DNA of 64,000 bases from Cotesia glomerata. Taxonomy: Eukaryota; Arthropoda; Insecta; Hymenoptera; Braconidae. This document shows positions 1-12,800 of the stretch, in pieces. Below the pieces are notes generated by a model that was not told the origin of the DNA, made no database searches, and saw nothing but the letters and a program-made list of their open reading frames with translations. Where the stretch lies: assembly GCF_020080835.1 (NCBI RefSeq), contig NC_058162.1, positions 26,126,758 through 26,190,757 of the forward strand, in the 5' to 3' direction. Numbering within the stretch: position 1 is the first letter of the stretch; every line of letters starts with the position of its first letter. Position numbers and translations under genes: made by a program.

Positions 1-10
1 TCCTCTTCAG

Positions 11-757
11 AATGTGCGTCGGAATTGGCGAAGCGAGTTATTCAACAATAGCACCCACGATAATAAGTGATTTATTTGTAAAAGACACTAGATCTAAAAT
101 GTTAGCGCTGTTTTACTTCGCTATTCCCGTGGGAAGCGGGTTGGGGTATATTACCAGCGGTAAAATAGCCCAAGCGACTGGCAAATGGTACTGGGGATTA
201 AGGATAACTCCTGGGCTAGGAATCTTAGCGATCCTTTTAATTTTATTGTTTGTCAGAGACCCTGCCAGGGGAGAAAAAGAAGGTGGTTCTCATATTTCAA
301 GCACTTCGTGGTCTATTGATATTAAAGAGTTGTTAAAAAAGTAAGTTATTTTTTTTGGACAAAAAATCTCTAGATACATAATAAAGAAATGACCTTGTAT
401 CTCGTGAACTATTGACATTTTTAAAGATGTGACCTCATCTCGATCTTACACTCATCAAGACCTTTCATTGGAGTACCCACATCGATTTTTCATATATTTT
501 ATATATTGATATATATATTATATATATATAAATATATGAAAATGCATGTGGGTACTCAAGTGAAAGCTCTTGATGAGTGTAACATCGGGATGAGCTTATT
601 ATCTTTAAAAATGTCAATAATTAAGAAATTACCTTGTATCTCGTGAACTATTGACATTTTTAAAGATGTAAGCTCATCTCGATGTTACACTCATCGAGAC
701 CTTTCATTTGAGTACCCACATCAATTTTTTCATATATTTCATATATTATATGTATAT

Positions 758-844
<87 letters not shown>

Positions 845-1276
845 AATGCATGTGGGTACTCAAATGAAAGCTCTTGATGAGTGTAACATCGGGATGAGCT
901 TATATCTTTAAAAATATCGTAAGTTGACAAAATACAATATAATTTCTTAATTATTGACATTTTAAAGTTATAAGCTCATCCCGACGTTAAACTCGTCGAG
1001 ACCGTTAATTTGAGTACCCACATTAATTTTCATATATTTTATATATTTACATATATTTCATATATTATATATATAAATATATCAAAAATGCATGTGGGTA
1101 CTCAAATGAAAGCTCTTGATGAGTGTAACATTAAAATGAGCTTATATCTTTAAAAATATCGTAAGTTAACAAAATACAATATAATTTCCTAATTATTGAC
1201 ATTTTTAAAGACATAAGCTCATCCTGATGTTACACTCATCGAGACTTTTCATTTGAGTACCCACATCAATTTTTCA

Positions 1277-1307
<31 letters not shown>

Positions 1308-4300
1308 AATATATGAAAATGCATGTGGGTACTCAAATGAAAGCTCTTGACGAGTGTAACACCAGGATGAGCTTATATCTTTAGAAACGTCAATAGTTAA
1401 AAAAGTACAGTGCAATTTAACAGAAATTATTATTAAAGCAAAATTTTATTTATTTATAGTTCACAAGTTATGGCAGTCACATAGTGACTGGAAGGTTGCT
1501 AGTAATTAATTATTAAATATTAAACATAAACTATTTTCAGTCCAAGTTTCATGTTATCAACGGGAGGATTCACTTGTGTGGCATTCGTAACTGGTGCATT
1601 GACTTTATGGGCGCCTAAATTTTTACAATTAGGCATTAAGTTACAAAAATCAGAAACTGATCTGGCTACTGATGAGTAAGTTTTAAAAAATTTTCTAATT
1701 ATTTCTTAGTTTTAAATTAAACATATTTTTTCTTACAGTGTATCGTTTATCTTCGGAGTGATAGCAATGTTAGCAGGTCTTCTGGGAGTCCCATTAGGTT
1801 CAGTATTGGCTCAGAAACTCAGGGTGCGGTATCACCAAGCAGACCCACTTATCTGCGCGGTTGGAATACTCATTAGTGTTCCATTAATATTCTTCGCACT
1901 AATAACAGCAAATACAAATGCTACTTTATGCTACATTCTTATCTTCTTCGGGCAATTAGCTCTTAACCTTACTTGGTCTATTGTTGCTGATATTTTATTG
2001 GTAAATTATTATATTTATTTATTTTTTTTTTTAACCAGAATTAATTAAATTTTAATCAATTAAATGAATAATAAATCACTTTAAATAATTAAATTTAAAT
2101 ATTAGAATTAATATTTCAAAATTTCAAAATTTCAAAATTAATGCTTTTAAATTTTTGAAATTAAAGCGACCATATTGGTCTTATAAAAAATTTTTAAACA
2201 AAAATTTTTCAAAATTTAATTCTAGACAAAAAAATTTCATAATTTTTTTTTTAAGACCATCAAGAAAACTGTAATTTTAAAATTAATGCTTCAAATTTTA
2301 GCTAATTATAAAAATCTTAATTTTGAAAATTACGGCTTTTTTATTGGTCTTAAGAAAAAATTATAAGTGACATTATTTTTTATAAAATTAAATTTTGAAC
2401 AACTTTTATTTCAAAAATTTTTTTATAAAATCAATATTTTCGCTTTAACATAAAATTTAAAAATTATTAATTGTTATTTTAAAATTAAGTAAAAAATTCT
2501 GGCCGAAATTATTTTAAAAAAATTTTTAATAATAAAATTAATATTTTAGTATGTAGTAATACCAACAAGAAGATCGACAGCTGAAGCGTTTCAAATTCTT
2601 GTCGCTCATGCGCTTGGTGATGCCGGTAGTCCTTACATCATCGGATTGGTAAGGAAATATATTTTATAAATAATAAATTTAAAAGTAATTAAAACTAGCA
2701 ACTTTGCAGTCACTATGTGATTGCCGTGACTTGTGAACTATAAATAACTAAAATTTTGCTTCATTAAATAATGACTTTTGTTAAATTACAATGTACTTTT
2801 TAACTATTGAAGTTTTTGAAGATATAAGCTCATCCCGATGTTACACTCATCAAGAGCTTTCATTTGAGTACCCACATGGCATTTTTCATATATTTTATAT
2901 ATATGGTATTTGTGAAATATATAAATATATAAAATATATGGAAAATTGATGTGGGTACTCAAATGAAAGGTCTCAGTAAGTGTAACATCGAGATGAGCTT
3001 ATATCTTTAAAAAAGTCAATAATTAAGAAATGAGGTTGTATTTTATCACCTGATGATGTTATTGAAGTTATGAGCTCATCTTGATGTTACACTAATCGAG
3101 ACCTTTCATTTGAGTACCCACATGATTTTTTTTATATATTTATATATTTTATATATATATAATATGATATTTATATGAAATATATAAAATATATGAAAAA
3201 TTGATGTGGGTACTCAAATGAAAGGTCTCAATAAGTGTAACATCGGGATGAGCTTATATTTTCAAAAATGTCAATAGTTCACAAGATACAAGGTCATTTC
3301 TTAATTATTGACATTTTTTAAGATATAAACTTATTTCGATATTACACTCATCAAGAGCTTTCATTTGTGTACCTACATGCATTTTTGATATATTTTTGAT
3401 ATATACATATATAGATATATATAATATATATAAATATATGAAAAATTGATGTCGGTACTCAAATTAAAGGTCTCCATGAGTGTAACATCAGGATGAGATT
3501 ATATCTTTAAAAATGTTAATAGTTCACAAGATACAAGGTCATTTCTTAATTATTGATATTTTTCAAGATATAAACTCATTTTTAAGTTACACTCATCAAG
3601 AGCTTTTATTTGAGTACCCACTTGCATTTTTGATATATTTTTCATATATACATATATATAATATATATAAATATATAAAATATATGAAAAATTGATGTGG
3701 GTACTCAAATAAAAGGTCTTGATGAATGTAACATCAGGATGAGCTTATATCTTTAAAAATGTCAATAGTTTACAAGATACAAGGTCATTTCTTAATTATG
3801 TAATTAGAGATAGAGATTTTATCGTATGAATACACAGGCTACAAAATTTTACTTATTCTCTTAATAATATTAATTAATTTTTAATAGATGTCGGAAGGAT
3901 TAAAACCAGCACTAACACCACTAGGGCCTTTTGATGACTTCGCCGCGTTGACGGAGTTCCGCTGCCTTCAGTATTCATTGTTCCTAACAATCTTCTTCGA
4001 AGTCTTAGGAGGTTTCTTCTTCCTTCTTACTGCGATCTTTATCGAGAAAGACAAAGCTGTCGTCGACCTAACGATGGCGGGTAAGTAATTAGTTGCTTGT
4101 AAAAATGCATTTTGATAGCCAATAGCTCTTATAGATAATTATTTATTATTTATGTATGCTCATTTTATTTTATTTTATTCATTTTGAATCAACAGAAATA
4201 TTTTAACACGCTTTGTAAATAGCGCAGCTTGCTAGTATGTAGTTTAGTTGCAATGTGTTTGGTCAATTTTTTAATTATCTAAGAATGTAATTATTTAAAA

Positions 4301-6676
4301 TAACATCTTTTTATCTAGTACATGAATTGGTATCGAGTTTGGAGTTGAACCCTCTGTATGTGAGTGATGAATTTAAATAGTCCTGTTTTCAAGTAGCAAG
4401 TTGAGATTCAAGAATATTGTTATTTTGGTAATCAGGTTACTCTGGTCTATTAAAATTTATTTCTATTTATATTTTGTTTTGTTTAGATAAATTTATATAT
4501 TTTTTTTTTCGTGTAATAACTTTAGAAATTTCTTTTTCTTAATTATATGATACGAATAAAATTGAGAAATTTTTAAAATTAAATTTTATTCTAATAAAAT
4601 TGAATTTTATAAATTTTTTTTGCATGATAAAAAAGGCGCTTAAAATCTATATAATTAAGAAATGACCCTGTATCTTGTGAACTATTGACATTTTTAAAGA
4701 TATAAGCTCATACCGATGTTACACTCATCGAGACCTTTCATTTGAGTACCCACATCAATTTTTCATATATTTTATATATTTATATATATGTATATATGAA
4801 AAATATATCAAAAATGCATGTGGGTACTCAAATGAAAGCTCTTGATGAATGTAACCTCAGTATGAGCTTACATCTTAAAAATGATCTTGTATTTTGTGAT
4901 CTATTGACATTTTTAAAGATATAAGCTCACCCTGATGTTACACTCATCGAGACCTTTCATTTAAGTACCCACATCAATTTTTCATATATTTTATATATTT
5001 ATATATATGTATATATGAGAAATATATCAAAAAAGCATGTGGGTATTCAAATGAAAGCTCTTGATGAAAGTAACATCAGGATGAGCTTATATCTTAAAAA
5101 ATGTCAATAATTAAGAAATGACCTTGTATCTTGTGAACTATTGACATTTTTAAAGATATAAGCTCATCCCGATGTTACACTCATCGAGACCTTTCATTTG
5201 AGTACTCACATCAATTTTTCATATATTTTATATATTTATATATATATGTATATATGAAAAATATATCAAAAATGCATGTGGGTACTCAAATGAAACCTCT
5301 TGATGAAAGTAACATCAGGATGAGCTTATATCTTAAAAAATGTCAATAATTAAAAAATGATCTTGTATTTTGTGTACTATTGACATTTTTAAAGACATAA
5401 GCTCACCCTGATGTTACACTCATCGAGACCTTTCATTTAAGTACCCACATCAATTTTCCATATATTTTATATATTTATATATATGTATAAATATATAAAA
5501 AATATATGAAAAATTGATGTGGGTACTCAAATGAAAGCTCTTGATGAGTGTAACATCAGGATGAGCTTATATTCTTAAAAACATCAATATCTAAAGAAGT
5601 ACAGTGCAATTTAACAAGAGTCATTATTTAAGAAAGCGAAATTTTTTTTATTTATAGTTCACAAGTTACAGCAGTCACGCAGTGACTGCAAGGTTGCTAG
5701 TATAAATAATTTTTTTTTAATTATAAAAAAATTAATTTAGTTAAAAATAATATTTTACCGCTAAATATTTTTATAATCATAATAAATGGATCCGTATTTG
5801 CATACAAAATATTTTTATAAACATTGCACTTAATTTTCAGTTTAATTAATAATATTTTTTTTTTCTTTTTAACAGATTAATCATATTGTTATTGAATGGT
5901 AATTTTTCTATAAGTTATTTCAATGATTTAATATAAAAATCATTCAATAACAAATTATAATAAAACCATTTATTTCTCAGCATACGCATGGGAATATTAT
6001 TTTATTATTTAAAACTTACAACGATGTTTCTTGCAGCTGAATGTCTAAAAGCTAAGAATAATGGGCAAGCAGAATCAACGCGTTTGTAGAAAAAATATTA
6101 TTCACCAATGGGCCCTCATCTGACTAGTTATGCTCCGTAATATGGTACTTTTCATTTACATTATTTTTTTTTTATCATTTTTTCCTCAACATTATTCTCC
6201 ATTACATTATTACATACCATAACATTAAATTAAAAATTTAACCAGTAATTAGATTTAGTATTATCAATCATGAATCTTGACCAACTGGATTATTTGCTGG
6301 TCCAACAGAGGTACTCTCAATTTCCGCTTTTTTAAAATAAATGTTAAAAATATAATTTTTATTAATGTCACTTGTCATATAATTGCACTTGTGTTGTTAC
6401 AAAAAAGCTTTTTTATTAATTAATAAATAATATTTTATAAGATAAAAGATGAAGCTTGCCTATTTAAAAAAATTTTTTTTAGTAGTGGCTTTATTTTTTT
6501 TTTTGCATGAAAAATTTTATAAATTTTTGACAAAATTAAAAAAAAAAATTTTTTTTTTTTTCAGATAAAAATTGTCGATGAATATTTAAAAAATTTTATA
6601 AATAATTTTTTAAATTGTTACAGATAAAAATGAAGCCGAGTCAATGTTAGGAGACAATGAAGACAATGAAAGATAA
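11..6676 (+). CDS. spin: Spinster, lysosomal MFS transporter (3' part, alternative last exons)
   Basis: Spinster proteins are 12-helix major facilitator carriers of late endosomes and lysosomes that export lysophospholipids, sphingolipids or sugars. Exons read: 11-340, 1541-1675, 1739-2000, 2550-2648, 3888-4080, then either 6037-6089 or 6624-6676. All have GT-AG borders and compatible phases. The first visible exon carries the family signature GEASYSTIAPTIISDLF followed by hydrophobic helices. Later exons give NPSFMLSTGGFTCVAF and GDAGSPYIIGL, both typical of Spinster. The visible part encodes 356 residues; family members have about 520-600, so roughly the first third lies upstream of the window. 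Position 11 follows an acceptor (cctcttcag), so the ATG at 12 is internal. Introns 1, 4 and 5 each contain a Helitron-like array. The identification is confident; which tail is used is not known. Confidence 0.93.
367..1502 (+). mobile_element. Helitron-like element H1 with four palindromic units
   Basis: This copy sits in spinster intron 1. It begins near tctctagataca, carries four tandem units of about 240 bp, then the family tail (tttatttatagttcacaagt). The tail ends in hairpin GCAGTCAC-ATA-GTGACTG, 11 nt and CTAG, followed by host T at 1503. Those are canonical Helitron 3' features. The second unit has an 80 bp (AT)n loop. Confidence 0.75.
761..840. repeat. (AT)n microsatellite, 80 bp
   Basis: Pure AT dinucleotide run occupying exactly the loop of the second palindromic unit of H1. 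The open frames read across it (poly-Ile/Tyr) are artefacts. Confidence 0.95.
2160..2520. repeat. Inverted-repeat element in spinster intron 3
   Basis: Arms share a ttggtctta...ccgtaatttt pattern and are arranged as an AT-rich foldback around about 2290. A diverged copy lies at 13240-13640 in a Mondo intron, so this is a dispersed MITE-like family, not a local hairpin. Termini were not resolved. Confidence 0.5.
2695..3870 (-). mobile_element. Helitron-like element H2, four palindromic units
   Basis: Reverse orientation in spinster intron 4. The 3' end, CTAG hairpin complement actagcaactttgcagtcac, is at 2694. The 5' head, which reads ttattaagagaataag on the - strand, ends near 3870 just before the acceptor of the next exon. 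It retains the long head missing from H1. Confidence 0.75.
4650..5700 (+). mobile_element. Helitron-like element H3, four palindromic units
   Basis: In the last spinster intron. Four units run head to tail and end with gcagtcacgcagtgactgc, aaggttg, CTAG at 5697-5700 and then T. The 5' head is absent; the copy opens directly at ataattaagaaatgacc. Confidence 0.75.
6037..6089 (+). CDS. spin: spinster last exon, isoform A tail
   Basis: After acceptor ttgcag, the split codon g|ct joins the 4080 donor and reads AECLKAKNNGQAESTRL then TAG at 6087-6089. The tail is basic and polar. It has the same entry phase and the same 53-nt length as the alternative exon at 6624, so the two would be mutually exclusive 3' ends. 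Confidence 0.7.
6624..6676 (+). CDS. spin: spinster last exon, isoform B tail
   Basis: After acceptor ttgttacag, the split codon g|at joins the 4080 donor and reads DKNEAESMLGDNEDNER then TAA at 6674-6676. The tail is strongly acidic, in contrast to the basic isoform A tail. It is either a second polyadenylated isoform or the main one; transcripts would decide. Confidence 0.7.
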
Positions 6677-6794
6677 TTATTATAAATGTACAGTAATATT
6701 TTTTGACTGATAGATTAGTGCAAATAATTAATAATATTTATACTTATTACTTCAATCAAACTATACTTTTTTTTTTTTACTATTTAACTATAAT

Positions 6795-7507
6795 TAGGGT
6801 GGCGCAAAAAAACCGATTATTTTTTTTTTTTTAAGTCTCGAGTGAAAAAATGTTAGTTTTTGATGTATTAAAAAAAAAAACATTTTTAAGAGGTCGCTCT
6901 AAATTTTTTTAAATTTCAAAAATCGAATTTTTTTTTTTTTTTTTTAATTTTTTCTCTCATTGCGTCATAATTTTACAGACCAAAAAAAAATAAGTTCCTG
7001 AAAGTTTCAGTTCAAAATTTAAATTTTGAATGGTCGCTCATAATTTTTTTTTAAATTTCAAAATCAAAAAATGCTAATCCAATTAAATAGTCACCAACGT
7101 ACCATAAATGTCGAGAAAAACTTTTTATTGCTGCTGAACCTAACTTTTGATTTTACTGAATAAAAAAAAAAAAAGAAATGCATGGAATTTTAATTTGAAT
7201 ATTAAAAGGTCGCTCAAAAAAATCTAAATGCACTAATAAATTGAAAAAAAAGTTATGAGCGACCTTTTAAAATTTTAATTTTGGTCTGAAACTTTTAGGA
7301 ACTTATTTTTTTTTGGTCTATAAAACTGTGACGTAACGAGAAAAAAAAAAATTCGATTTTTGAAATTGAAAAAAATTTGGAGCGACTTATTAAAAATTTT
7401 TTTTTGAACTATTCCTTGAAGAGAGCTCTTAGAACATCAAAAACTAACATTTTTTCACGCGACTCAAAAAAATAAAAAAAAATAGTCGGTTTTTTTGCAA
7501 AAACCTA
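6795..7507. mobile_element. Inverted-repeat MITE (TAGGGTGGCGCAAAAAAACC family)
   Basis: The left end gcaaaaaaaccgatt and, further in, gtgaaaaaatgttagttttt recur in reverse complement at the right end (7425-7507), giving a foldback of about 713 bp. The flanks are consistent with a TA target. It lies between the convergent spinster and Mondo genes and has no coding potential. Confidence 0.65.
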
Positions 7508-8459
7508 ATAACAATATATACGTAATTTTTTTTTTTTTTTTTTTTTATAAAAAATTAGCATTGTCTTATTTCGACAAAGGCTGTGCATTGGTGGTCCCTA
7601 GAATGATAAAAAAATAATTTATTTTTAAACAAAATTAAGATTGTAAAATTGTAAGATATTTTATATAAATTATTGATGAATAATTTAATAATTAATTTTA
7701 TTAAAATATTTATAAATAATTAACGAACTGTTAAAAAAAATCCATCCTTGTTAGTAGGCTTAATTTTTTACAAGCAATAAATAAATAATAAAATATCTTT
7801 ATAATTATTTTAATAATTTATATAACAAATATAAGTAACTGTTTATTAATTAGTATTTTTACATTTAATTGTAAATTTAATAGCAAATTTTTTTTTTCTT
7901 TTTTTGACATCCGCTTTTAAATATTTTCCAAGTGCCGATTGGTATAAAAAATATTCAACAATTTTCTTATAGGTACTCTTAGATTAATATTAATTTTATA
8001 ATTTACATAAGTATATATATTTTTTTTGTTCAAAGTATGGAACGCTTTAATTTTAATTATATAATTATAAAAAGCTTATTTTTCGGCAAGTTGAGGCCAA
8101 AAATTTTAAATTTTTAAGCTTTCCATACTTTTGATTATATAATTTGTACCTTTTTATAAAAAACAATTAAATATCAATTATTAAGATTGACTATTGAGAA
8201 GTTTGAAAAGATAAATTGTTAAAAAAATAATATATTGAAATAAAAAATAAAATTTAGATTTAAAAACTTCTCAATTATCACGCTTAGATTTTAAAAATAT
8301 TAATTAGTGTTATCTTTTAATTGTGACGAGAGATTAAACAATTGCACTTGATTTTCGTCAACAATTAATTTGTGCCATACACGATGGTTTTAATAAACTT
8401 ATTAATGAAAGACAATAATATTATTATTTATTGTAAAATAATATTTATCAAGGTGACAT
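7508..8459. other. spinster-Mondo convergent intergenic region
   Basis: AT-rich, with poly-A/T tracts and no coding signal. It should contain the 3' UTR of Mondo; a candidate - strand AATAAA is at 8427-8432, close to the Mondo stop codon. Confidence 0.5.
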
Positions 8460-9756
8460 TTATTGTTGAGTTGATTTTTGCTTGTCTGTACGATTTACAG
8501 CTGCTAGAGCTTCTTCAGGTAAGCGCTCGGGGTCTGTTAGTATGTCTGTTGCTGTACAGAGATACCTTAATGAATTCAATACAGCTGAAATTAAATTTAG
8601 AAATTTTTTAATTAATAAATTTATTGCAAAAAAAATTTTTTTTTAATTATTTATTAAATTTTTTATAATTATTTAATTAATAAAAATTTTAAATATTAAA
8701 AAAAATTTTTTTTTTAATTAAATAAGTGAAGATAAATTATAAAAAATTGTTCAATTATTTTAAGAAAAATTTTTTTGTTTTATTAAAATAAAAAACAAAA
8801 AAATTTATTAATTTAGAAATTTTTTAATAAATAAATTTAATGAAAAAAAATATTTTTTTTAATTATTTATTAAATTTTTTATAATTATTTAATTAATAAA
8901 AATTTTAAATATTAAAAAAAAATTTTTTTTAATTAAATAATTGAAGATAAATTATAAAAAATTGTTAAATTATGTTAAGAAAAACTTTTTTGTTTTATTA
9001 AAATAAAAAAAAAAAAATAAAAATGATTAATTTAGAAATTTTTTAATTAATAAATTTAATGAAAAAAATTTTTTTAAAAATTATTTATTAAATTTTTTAT
9101 AATTATTTAATTAATAAAAATTTTAAATATTTGAATATTAAAAAAAAAATTTTTTTAATTAAATAAGTGAAAAAATGAAATAAAAAATTGTTGAATTATT
9201 TTAAGAAAATCTTTTTTATGATTTAAAATTTTTTTAAAAATAAATTTATTGAAAAAAAAAAATTTTTTTTTAATTAATTAAATTTTTTAGACTTTTGTTT
9301 TATAATTATTTAATTAATAAAAATTTTATATATTTAAATATTAAAAAAAAATTTTTTTTAATTAAATAAGTAAAAAAATAAAAAATTAAATTAAATTACC
9401 TGGTCTAAGGTCTACAAGAGCACAATATTGATCAGCCCACATAACAGTACTCCTACAAAGATCATTGATACTCGCAGTTGATACAGTACCATTAAATGAA
9501 ATCAACAATGACTCCAAAACTTTGCTGAACTGAAACACAAAAATTAATTTAAATAAAAAAAATTTATGTAGGTATACAAATGAAAAATAATAAATACTAA
9601 CAATCCAAAATTTCCAATTTTCTTGAGTACGTTTGCGGACATAATCATCGTACATTTCCTTTATTTTATTAGATCTCTGTCGAGATACAGGTGCTCCTGT
9701 TGCAGGTAATTGAGACTGACTATTACTGTAAAAAAAAAAATAAAATTAATAAAATA

Positions 9757-9827
<71 letters not shown>

Positions 9828-12800
9828 TATATATATATTTATGAAAAATATATCAAAATGCATGTGGGTACTCAAATGAAAGCTCTCGATGAGTGGAACA
9901 TCGAAATCAGTTTATATCTTTAAAAATGTCAATAATTAAGAAATGACTTTGTATCTCGTGAGCTATTGACATTTTTAAAGATATAAGCTCATCCCGATAT
10001 TATACTCATCGAGAGCTTTTATTTGAGTACCCACATCAATTTTTAATATATTTTTTATATTTACCTATATATAAAATATATACATATATAAAATATATAA
10101 AAAATTGATGTGGGTACTCAAATGAAAGCTCTTGATGTGTGTAACAACAAAATGAGTTTATATCTTTAAAAATGTCAATAATTAAGAAATGACTTTGTAT
10201 CTCGTGAGCTATTGACATTTTTAAAGATATAAGCTCATCCCGATATTATACTCATCAAGAGCTTTCATTTGAATACCAACATGCATTTTTAATATATTTT
10301 TCATATTTATCTATATATAAAATATATAAAAAATTGATGTGGGTACTCAAATGAAAGCTCTTGATATGTGTAACAACAAAATGAGTTTATATCTTTAAAA
10401 AATGTCAATGATTAAGAAATGACTTTGTATTTTACGAATTACTGATATTTTTTAAGATATAAGCTCATCCCGATGTTACACTCAACAAGACCTTTCATTT
10501 GAGTACCTACATCAATTTTTCATATATTTTATATATATTTATATATGTTATATATGTATATATGAAAAATATATCAAAAATACATGTGGGTACTCAAATG
10601 AAAGATCTCGATGAACGTAACATCAAGATGAGCTTATATCTTAAAAAATGTCAATAATTAAGAAATTACCTTGTATCTTGTGAAATATTGACATTTTTAA
10701 AGATATAAGCTCATTTCGACATTACACTCATCGAGACCTTCCATTTGAGTACCCACATTAATTTTTCATATATTTTATATATTTATATACATTGCATATA
10801 TGTAAATATCAAAAATATATGAAAAATGCATGTGGGTACTCAAATGAAAGCTCTTAATGAGCGTAACGTCAAGATGAGCTTATATATTTAAAAACGTCAA
10901 TATTTAAGAAAGTACAGTGCAATTTACCAAAAGTCATTATTCAATAACCCAAAATTTCACGGAAATTTCGTAGTGACTGCAAGGTTGCTACTGTTCTACT
11001 ATTCCAATATTACATTAATTTAATTAAGGTAGCACAGGTTCAAAATTAATTAAAAAAATTCCTACCTAATAGAAGTATTAAGAGAATCAATTTCCTGCCT
11101 CAAGCTATCCATTTCTTCTTTCAACAAATTCCTCTCGCTCCTCAGCTGCCTAATATACTCCGCGCCTTTTTGCAGCATGGCAGCTTTACTGAGCTTAGCA
11201 TTAGGATTCTGGTTCAGCTGCGGAATAAGACTATGAAGAGTATCAAATCCATTTTTAATATTATACCTCCGTTTTTGTTCAGCGTGAATGTGTCCAACGC
11301 GCCGAGACTCTTTGTACTGTCCCCGCTCGCTGGACTCTCCTTTAACATAAATCCTAGAGGGCGACAGAGGACTGCCGATGCTCATGGGACTGTGAAGAGG
11401 ACTTATGCTCAAAGCTTGGGGACTGTGAGCAGAAGAATCATTTGGAGACCCGGGACTGTTCTGCTGCTGACTTGGCACTTGACTGGGACTCGGGCTTTGG
11501 TTCACGCCAGAAAGAATTGGGTTCGTCAACCCGCGTTGAATCGCAGATTGTCCTGATTGTCCTGCTGGAGTTGCCAGAGTCTGCACACTGACCCCAGGAT
11601 TGCTCGGCAGCATGTTAATGGGAAGGATATTTTTAATACCCGGGTTGTTCATCGTCGGGTTGGACACAGTCGTGATAATTTTCTCCGGGCCGCTGGTCAC
11701 TGTGTACAACCCGGTCGTGTTGTTGGTCAACAGGTGGGCCAGCAGGACGTTGTTGTTGATGTTCAATGCTGGGTCGCTCACTGCTGATACCAAAGGCGCC
11801 GGGTGATTTCTGGTGACTGACAGCGCCGAGCTGCTCCGTGAACGATTCCGAGCCTTCATCTGGTACTTTGGCACTGCAAATATGTCCTCTTTTTCCGGAG
11901 TTGAGGAACAACCACCGGTTGGGCGGGGAATTATTTTTTGAGGGGGGAGAGATGTTGATAGGTCCAGACCTGATGGCTTGCATTGCAGTAATATGTGCGG
12001 TTGAGATGGGTTTGTTGAGGAGACGGTGACTGTCACTGGTTGGGCTGCGACTTTTGAATTACACTGTAAAAAAAATTTTTTTTTGATACATAATTAAGAA
12101 ATGACACTGTATCTTTAGAAATATTGATGTTTTTGAAGATATAAGCTCATCCTGATGTTATATTCATTAAGACCTTTCATTTGAGTACCCACATCAATTT
12201 TTCATATATTTTATATATTTATATATTTCATAAATACAATATATATAAAATATATAAAAAATGCCATGTGGGTACTTAAATGAAAGGTCTCGATGAGAGT
12301 AACATCGAAATGAGTTTATAACTTAAAAAATGTCAATAATTAAGAAATTACCTTGCATCTTGTGAAATATTGACATTTTTTAAGATATAAGCTCATCTCG
12401 ATGTTACACTCATCGAGACCTTTCATTTGAGTACCCACATTAATTTTTCATATATTTTATATATTTATATATATGTATATATGTATATATGAAAAATATA
12501 TCAAAAATGCATGTAGGTACTTAAATGAAAGCTCTTGATGAGTGTAACATCAAAATTAGTTTATTTCTTAAAAAATGTCAATAATTAAGAAATTACCTTG
12601 TATCTTGTGAAATATTGACATTTTTTAAGATATAAGCTCATCTCGATGTTACACTCATCGAGACCTTTCATTTGAGTACCCACATTAATTTTTCATATAT
12701 TTTATATATTTATATATTTTATATATATGTATATATGAAAAATATATTAAAAATGTATGTGGGTACTTAAATGAAAGCTCTCGATGAGAGCAACATCAAA

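Noticed and set aside
660..960. Reading frames of poly-Ile/Tyr on the - strand
   Set aside because: They are the (AT)n loop and arms of the H1 palindrome; the same pseudo-peptides (MSTH.NFSYI, CYTHQELSFEYP) appear wherever a unit occurs.
5868..5890. Additional spinster last exon at acceptor 5875
   Set aside because: It would add a single Asp before TAA; nothing supports its use.
8372..8611. 79-codon + strand frame
   Set aside because: Antisense to the Mondo last exon, whose - strand translation matches the family C-terminus.
11170..12029. Several + strand open frames opposite the Mondo bHLH exon
   Set aside because: Shadows of a GC-richer coding exon on the other strand; no splice sites or recognisable domains.
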